Source: Narthecium ossifragum (taxonomy: Eukaryota > Streptophyta > Magnoliopsida > Dioscoreales > Nartheciaceae). Taken from it: 64,000 bases of DNA. The notes below the pieces were generated by a model, which was not told the DNA's origin, did no database searches, and saw nothing but the letters and a program-made list of their open reading frames with translations. The position numbers and the translations under genes were made by a program. Location of the stretch: the NCBI GenBank assembly GCA_963920575.1, contig OY986974.1, forward strand, positions 19,820,248 to 19,884,247, written 5' to 3'. Shown one piece after another: positions 58,731 through 64,000 of this stretch; position 1 is the first letter of the stretch; every line of letters starts with the position of its first letter.

Positions 58731-58955
58731 CCGTTAAGTCCCTCACGGGGTAACGAGGAGCTACGGCATTGGGTCACGTGCGGCGCACGTGGCCCCACTT
58801 TCCGTCAGATCACGGACGGCAGCTAACGGTTGGTCACGTGGCGGACCACATAAGAGAGATTCTTAAATTTGAGGGTCTGTATTGCAACTTTTTGAAATAT
58901 AATGACCACATAAAAATATAGGTCAAACTACAGGGTACTAATTGAAAATTTAGCC
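58731..58955 (-). repeat. Pack-MULE right terminal inverted repeat
   Basis: Reverse complement of 57450-57673 with scattered mismatches; ends AATTGAAAATTTAGCC next to the 9-bp duplication. Confidence 0.93.
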
Positions 58956-59071
58956 TTCTTTATATATTGGCATCATCAAAATAATATTAGAATAGATGTG
59001 ATGGGTGTAAATGAGAGAGAGAAGCTAAACCCCATTTTTGGGTTTAACCCCTCTTAACCCCAAAAGGTTAA

Positions 59072-61258
59072 TGTGAGGACCCGTCCCTCTACTCCTGTGG
59101 CTTGTTGTAGACCGCAAGGGCAATTTGATAAATTGCGCCTTGTCGACTTATTTCACACCCGCGTGTGTGCACACTGACCATGTTTGTGGTAATGTTTAAC
59201 TAGAATGGTTAGTGGGACCCAGGATCGAAAGATCCGGGCTTGGGCTTGAGTTTTAGCCCAAGTTTAGCTTTCTGCACCTAAGGGATCGATCTTCCTTGCT
59301 AGAAGATCGATCTTTTAGTGCCAGAAAGTCAAACCCGATTTGGCAAGGAAGATCGATCACTTTCTCAAAAGAGATCGATCTCTCTTGAGTCGGTTCGTTC
59401 GTCTATAAAACGAACGAAACCTTTTTCCTTTGATTTTTTTGGAAAATCCGAGTTTTGAGCCGTGTTCTTGCTGGATTAAACTTCGTTTGAGGACGATCCA
59501 AGGCCTAATAGCTTGGATTGAAGCTGCTATTGCATAGGTAGGGATCCTACCTACAATCTTTCGGGTTTTTAGAGTTTTTCCGGTTTAATTGTGATCTTTT
59601 GCTTAGATCCGTTAAAATACATGTTTGTTTTCCATGATCTCACCGGTTTTGAACTCGTGGTCCTTTGATCTACCAGATCCCAGAGTTTTGGGGGGTTTGG
59701 TTGTGTTTTCCGATGGTATTTCTCGCCGTCCGGCCACCGGAGAACCCATTCGGATCGATCTCTCTAGAGGAAAGATCGATCCCTTGTGCGGCGTCATGCC
59801 CAGCCCGAGCAGGATCGATCCCTTGGTTGGAGAAGATTGATCCTTGCCTAGGCTGGTATGGTGGGTTCCATGTCACGAAGAAGATCGATCCTTCTGGTGG
59901 AGAAGATCGATCTCTTTCGGTTGACAGGGACGAGTTTTCTCCCAAGTACTAAGAACATCGATCTTCTCTGGAAGCGAGATCGATCTCTTAGTGGCTGAGG
60001 GGTGTTTTCAAGTGGCTTTTGCCCGCGGGGCTTTGTATGACGGTTTTCTTTACTGCCTTATACCTGGTACATATGTTTAAGCATGTTAGCCCTATAATAG
60101 GGGCAGTGGTGAACCGGGGGAGTGATGACTCCTGGGATGTTTAGAATAAACGGGCGGGTAGCCCTACAGCTTTCCTTAGCCTTGCATGTCGGCGTGTGCC
60201 GAGGGCTTTATCTGTGATGTCTGTGAGCTGTTATTTGCGGAACTGCTTTCCGATGCAGGTGTTGTGGTGGATTGCTGGCAGTTGGTGGTGGTACCACTGC
60301 AGCAGCTCCTAAACCTTACTTGTTCACTACCCCGGGCCGGCAGAGTGCCGTGCCCAGACCTTGTTTAATATATCATCACATTTGTTGCATGTGTATCTGT
60401 ATTTATCCTGCGTGTGATCATAGCATGCATTGTTTTGTGTATTAGTTGCATAAGAGTAGGACGCTGGCGATGGGTTGATCGCCGATCCGGGGCTTTCGGG
60501 TAGTCCGGATCTAGCTCTAGGACCGTTGTGGGTAGCTTGGTCCAGGACTCGATTTGTAGTATTCAGTCGATATCGATGATAGGGTTAGATGACTTGAATA
60601 CATGTTGTTTGATGATTAGAGGTCGTGTCGACTCCAAGTTGAATCTGAGGTGTAGCCGGTGTCCGGTGTTCTTGACTCTTGAGTAGAGGAGTTGCCTACT
60701 CAGTGTTGCCCTTTCCCGCCAAACAGTGTCCTGTGTCTTGTTGAGAGTCTGCAGTGTTTGGGCTTGCGTTCACGAACTCCCGGTGGGGTTATGGAACCCT
60801 TGTATACACCTAGGTTTGACTTGGGGACGGCATTGTTGTGTTCCCTCCCTTGTGAGTGTCATAGTGTAGTGTCCATGCTGAGCTTAGTCCTCATTCCTAT
60901 CCGGACTGCGTTTTGCAGGTGTTGGCGCTAGCTCTTCTTCTATCGCCCCTACCGGGCAGGCGTTTGGTAACGTGGCGGCATCTGGCGGTGCTTGAGGAGC
61001 GGTGATCATCTACTTACACCTTTTTGCTTAGTTAGCCTCCTACGGGAGAGAATTGTATAACTTTTACCCTGTTGAGGATTTGTAATATATTCAGTTTCAG
61101 TTTTGAGGTTTGTGATTGAGTGTTTAATACATTATGATTATGAATTGCTAGGGAGACCACTATGATTAGAGGAAAACCTCGCCAAAATTTTCGCTGTAGG
61201 TTAGGTTCCGGTTCGCGTCGCCCGGCCCGGTTGGGCCTACGCTGGTCGGGGCGTGACA
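59072..61258 (+). mobile_element. Solo LTR, family B, copy B6
   Basis: 2187 bp, TGTGAGGACCCGTCCCTCT...GGTCGGGGCGTGACA, exact duplication GTTAA at 59067-59071 and 61259-61263. TATA box at about 59405 (CTATAAAACG). Four GATCGATC words upstream (59283-59385) and six downstream (59754-59985), the same two-sided layout as B1. Confidence 0.95.
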
Positions 61259-61263
61259 GTTAA

Positions 61264-62115
61264 CCTTATATATATATATAGCGCTTGGGGATAAGAAGGG
61301 GGTTAACCTCCTTAACCTGGTTCTTACCCCCGTTGCCAAACGGAGGCTAGGGGTGTAAACAGACCAAACACGAGCAAGTTGGAGCCAACTCGAGTTCATA
61401 TCGAAATACTTAAAAGGCAGGCTTGAGTTTGATTTGACTCGAGAACTCGTGGCTCTTGTATGGCACAATGTGAAAACCGAGCCAGCATGAGTCCGGTTGG
61501 TTGAGTTTGATAAAGACTTGAGCCGAGTAAGTTCGGCATATGACGTTAATTATTTTCGACTCATTTCTACCTCGATATATAATCATACTAGCGTCGGGCC
61601 CGTGTCGCTTGGCATGTTTCCATTCGTCCAAGTTTATTTGGTTATAATTTTAGTTATGTTCATGTTTTTCCAATCTCCGTCCCGTAAATTGATTAAACAA
61701 ATGTCCATCACCGGATTAAGGTTTATTCTCCTCCGTCGGTTCGGTTGCACTCCTTGTATATTTCAATCGAAATCCAACAACATAGGGATGGATGGGACAA
61801 TGAATCACGGGTTCAACCCGTTCGATCCCTTCCGTCCGTTCTTGCGCACCCAAATCCAAGCGTGACTTAGCTTGGGGCGCAACCTTACTCGGTCATTGTC
61901 CTCACAAAAAGATTGAAGCCAGCTTTCAAATCAAAGTCTCTGTTCGTTAAGAAAGTTTCCAAATCAAAGAAAAAAACACAAACATTTGAAATAAAAATGA
62001 AATTAGAAAGTAGACAATATACACAGTTAGGCTTGTACGTGCTCCATGAACACCATGCAAACTAGCTAGCTTTCTTTCCTACGTACATTGTCCAAGGCTT
62101 AATTTCAAAGATCAG
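61264..62115. other. Repeat-rich intergenic DNA, no gene seen
   Basis: Continues the site into which B6 inserted (hairpin-forming GGTTAA / TTAACC words on either side). It then has a stretch starting GGGGTGTAAACAGACC, a common start of plant repeats with Leu/Ser-rich false frames. From about 61980 the sequence is AT-rich, the likely 3' flank of the peptide gene. Confidence 0.4.
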
Positions 62116-62352
62116 CTAAGGATAATGGCATACGCCGCCGCCGTGATTATTTGGATTGCTGGTGCACCCGGAAGGCTTCGACGGCGGCACCGGACCCTTC
62201 GGAAGGGAAGGCAAGAGAAGCTGTACATCCTCAGACCACCAACCTTTTAGCAACGGCCTCGCCTCGCACATCGGCCCCAAGCTCGAAACCACCAAGATCA
62301 GCAGCAATACATGTGCAGCAGCACTCATGATCTCTCTATCTCTCATCATCAT
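62116..62352 (-). CDS. Small secreted peptide precursor, IDA/PIP-like
   Basis: 78 codons from the first ATG (62352), single exon, stop TAG at 62116. A hydrophobic signal peptide (SAAAHVLLLILVVSSLGPMC, cleavage probably near CEA|RP) is followed by a short variable region (RPLLKGWWSEDVQLLL) and a conserved-looking tail with LPKGPVPPSKPSGCTSNP and a final Gly-rich GGGVCHYP. The tail resembles the proline-rich signal of the IDA-like and PIP-type plant peptides (LPKG..(I/V)PPS.PS), processed in the apoplast and sensed by receptor kinases. Two Cys in the tail are unlike IDA. Start is uncertain: the TATA box lies only ~15-25 bases before 62352, so the downstream ATG at 62328 (70 aa) is more likely used. 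Confidence 0.65.
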   Translation of the reverse strand: MMMRDREIMSAAAHVLLLILVVSSLGPMCEARPLLKGWWSEDVQLLLPSLPKGPVPPSKPSGCTSNPNNHGGGVCHYP

Positions 62353-62365
62353 CACCAGCTGAGAG

Positions 62366-62378
62366 TATATATATTTAT
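62366..62378 (-). promoter_or_regulatory. TATA box of the secreted-peptide gene
   Basis: Minus strand reads ATAAATATATATAC. With the usual 25-35 base spacing, transcription would begin at about 62340-62350, close to or past the first ATG run, favouring translation from the ATG at 62328. Confidence 0.7.
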
Positions 62379-63107
62379 CCTGCTTGTGCTAGTATGATCA
62401 CTTGCTAATTGATCACGCATGCAACTTCTCCTTCTTCAGCCAGCTGTTTGTGGATTAAAGATCTGGTTCTTTCTCTGGTTGATGAGATGAAGGAGAATCA
62501 TGGATGGAGGTTCTAATTTTATAGAGGGGGAAGTCGTCCCATGGTACATGTTGCATGCAGTTTGTATACGGTATACCTTAATTTGGTCCACAGACTTGAA
62601 TTCTAATACCCTTGTTTGTGACTCAAGACTTGGTCTGTAGTGGACCTGGCCAACACAAATACATGCAAGAATGCAACTCTTTTAGACTTCAAGATCTGGA
62701 CTTGGTATTTCTGAAAGCTAGGAGTCGTTTACAACCGTTGGATCGACCGATGGAATACTGTTTTTTCTTACCTTTTAGCACGTATAATATAAGTTGGAAT
62801 TTTGTTAATGGTCAATAAATTGAAAAGGCATGGTGATGGCGTGGACCGGTGTTGTTATAAAGCGCCGGGCATTGCATGACAATAAACATTTATTGCTTAT
62901 TAGGAAACGGGCATTAAAGAGAAAGCTGGAAACACGTAGCTATAGTATGACTAATGTGTAGAGAGGTCAAGACAGACGTACGTATGAAGGTGTTAGTATT
63001 GAGAAATGCATGGACTTGACCTTGTTGAATTCCAAGCCAAAACAATACCCATTTTCTACCCCCCTCATCTCGTGCGAACGATTGCTTGGTTGCAAGGACT
63101 ATGTAGG
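62379..63107. other. Upstream region of the peptide gene and intergenic DNA
   Basis: No gene seen. A CTTCTCCTTCTTC stretch at about 62427 and several TGCATGCA-type words (62417, 62551) lie upstream of the peptide gene and could be regulatory; this is composition only. Confidence 0.4.
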
Positions 63108-63390
63108 GGCTGTTTGAGAAGGGATATACTATTTCGGATTAAGGGATTTTGAATTTAGAAAAGTTGAGAAAATGAGCGGGGATAAGCTAAAATATTTTTT
63201 TAATAAAAAATAGGAACGTGGATATAAATCGGGATGGAGTTAAATGAGGATATGATAAGTTATATCTCCATTTTTGGGATGACCCCTTTAACCTATCTTA
63301 TCTCTATTTGGATATCCCTATTATGTTTGGGTATAAAGGAGGGGATACGGGGGTTATCTACACTATCCCCAAACCAAACATGGGCATATA
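63108..63390. mobile_element. MITE-like inverted-repeat element
   Basis: Left end GGGGCTGTTTGAGAAGGGATA and right end TATCCCCAAACCAAACATGGGC pair imperfectly. The interior is AT-rich with several GGGATA and TATCCC words in opposition. About 280 bp, non-coding. The target duplication was not resolved. Confidence 0.5.
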
Positions 63391-63410
63391 AGTTTCGGCT
63401 GACGTGAGCA

Positions 63411-63967
63411 TGTGTTACCGTAAAGAAAATGGAATATTTTGAGGGTCAAAACAAGGGTCAAAATTGGGGCATGATGAACTCAATCGTTGCTGATCATAGA
63501 GGACAACTACAAAAAGTCATCGAGCAATCATATGAGATCATGGGGGGCAACATGGAGTGCAACCGTCAGAGGTTATGGGATCATGAGGAGTTGTTCTCTT
63601 GAGAGATTGTATAAATATCCGATAGAAGAAGAGAATTGGACACGAACACAACCCAATCAATGAATTCTCTTGATTTCCACTGCTTCTTCTACCTAAGAGT
63701 AGCATAACCAGTAATTCGTCTACCTAAGAGTAGCATAACCAGTACTTATTCTACCTAGGAGTCCAATAGCCTTACTTTATATAGGAGTAGGAGTAGTCAT
63801 TAATATGTCTAGTAGTAGCAGTAGTCTTCAATCTTTCATAGGAGTAGTCACAACCATAACATAGTCTTAGATTTAGAACTTTCAATCTGCGCTATGGTTG
63901 GCACACCTCACATGCCTAGCAACCACGCGCCCATCCCGGGTGCAACTATTTTTGTTCTCTTTTTTCA
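63411..63967 (+). mobile_element. Probable 5' LTR of a Tat-like gypsy element at the window edge (family G)
   Basis: Possible LTR start TGTTACCGTAAAG (63411, uncertain) and end TTTTTTCA at 63967. A TATA box TATAAATA lies at 63610. A 31-base unit beginning TCTACCTAAGAGTAGC is repeated at 63688, 63719 and 63750. After the LTR, GGTACAAGTTTTGGCGACCA has the layout of the primer-site region of Tat-type gypsy elements (usually TTTGGCGCCCACCGTGGGG). The rest lies beyond the window. Confidence 0.5.
63688..63765. repeat. 31-base tandem repeat, about 2.5 copies
   Basis: Units start at 63688, 63719 and 63750 with TCTACCTAAGAGTAGC, the third diverging after TCTACCTAGGAGT. Confidence 0.9.
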
Positions 63968-64000
63968 GGTACAAGTTTTGGCGACCACAATGGGAGACCA

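Larger units (their letters stand above)
57450..58955 (-). mobile_element. Pack-MULE carrying an amino acid transporter gene fragment
   Basis: 1506 bp with ~224-bp terminal inverted repeats (57450-57673 and 58731-58955), starting GGCTAAATTTTCAATTAGTA on each side, and an exact 9-bp target duplication TTCTTTATA at 57441-57449 and 58956-58964. Long inverted repeats plus a 9-bp duplication are the signature of Mutator-like elements. The interior is GC-rich host-gene sequence and there is no transposase, so it is a non-autonomous, gene-capturing MULE. Confidence 0.93.

Overview
The window is nuclear DNA of a flowering plant, probably a monocot. Three host genes carry plant features: an F-box/LRR gene with a 5' UTR intron, an F-box/kelch gene whose first exon is extremely C-rich at codon position 3, and a small secreted-peptide gene with a TATA box. 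Almost everything else is layered retrotransposons. No bacterial, organellar, tRNA or CRISPR feature was seen.

Left part (1-27430). An F-box/LRR gene (TATA at 835, coding 2132 to about 3768) is followed by one L1-type LINE on the minus strand that other insertions have split into three pieces (about 27430-25532, 9899-8111, 5351-4645). The LINE is broken by a solo LTR of family C (5352-8110) and a solo LTR of family A (9900-25531, duplication CCTAC). The A copy is itself split by an Athila-like Ty3/gypsy element on the minus strand (10289-24464, duplication GCTCA). That element is broken by a family B solo LTR (15272-17502, duplication GAGGT) and by a truncated family B chromovirus (19126 to about 22160). 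This is a four-level nest that can be read from exact 5-bp target duplications.

Middle (27767-35610). A second family A solo LTR (27767-29207, CCCCA) is followed by the two-exon F-box/kelch gene (29658-30604 and 33460-33748) and two foldback/MITE-like elements.

Right part (35716-64000). This is mostly LTR fragments of families B, C, D, E and F. It also holds a 5S-rRNA-bearing TRIM (Cassandra type, 41066-42171), a Copia pol fragment interrupted by a nested pair of solo LTRs (51809-56261 and 51832-54563), a captured kelch-gene fragment, and a Pack-MULE (57450-58955, 9-bp duplication) carrying a broken cationic amino acid transporter fragment. A family B solo LTR (59072-61258), a secreted-peptide gene (62116-62352, minus) and the 5' end of another gypsy element at the right edge complete the window.

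Most striking signal: the 8-bp palindrome GATCGATC occurs about 100 times by hand count (about one expected by chance in 64 kb). It is concentrated in clusters next to the TATA boxes of several LTR families whose flanking sequences differ, and once inside the Athila-like element upstream of its envelope-position ORF. The bases around the core change from family to family but often stay self-complementary. The second most striking is a TRIM plus family B LTR composite whose outer ends share one 5-bp target duplication. LTR family letters A-G are labels made up here for this window.
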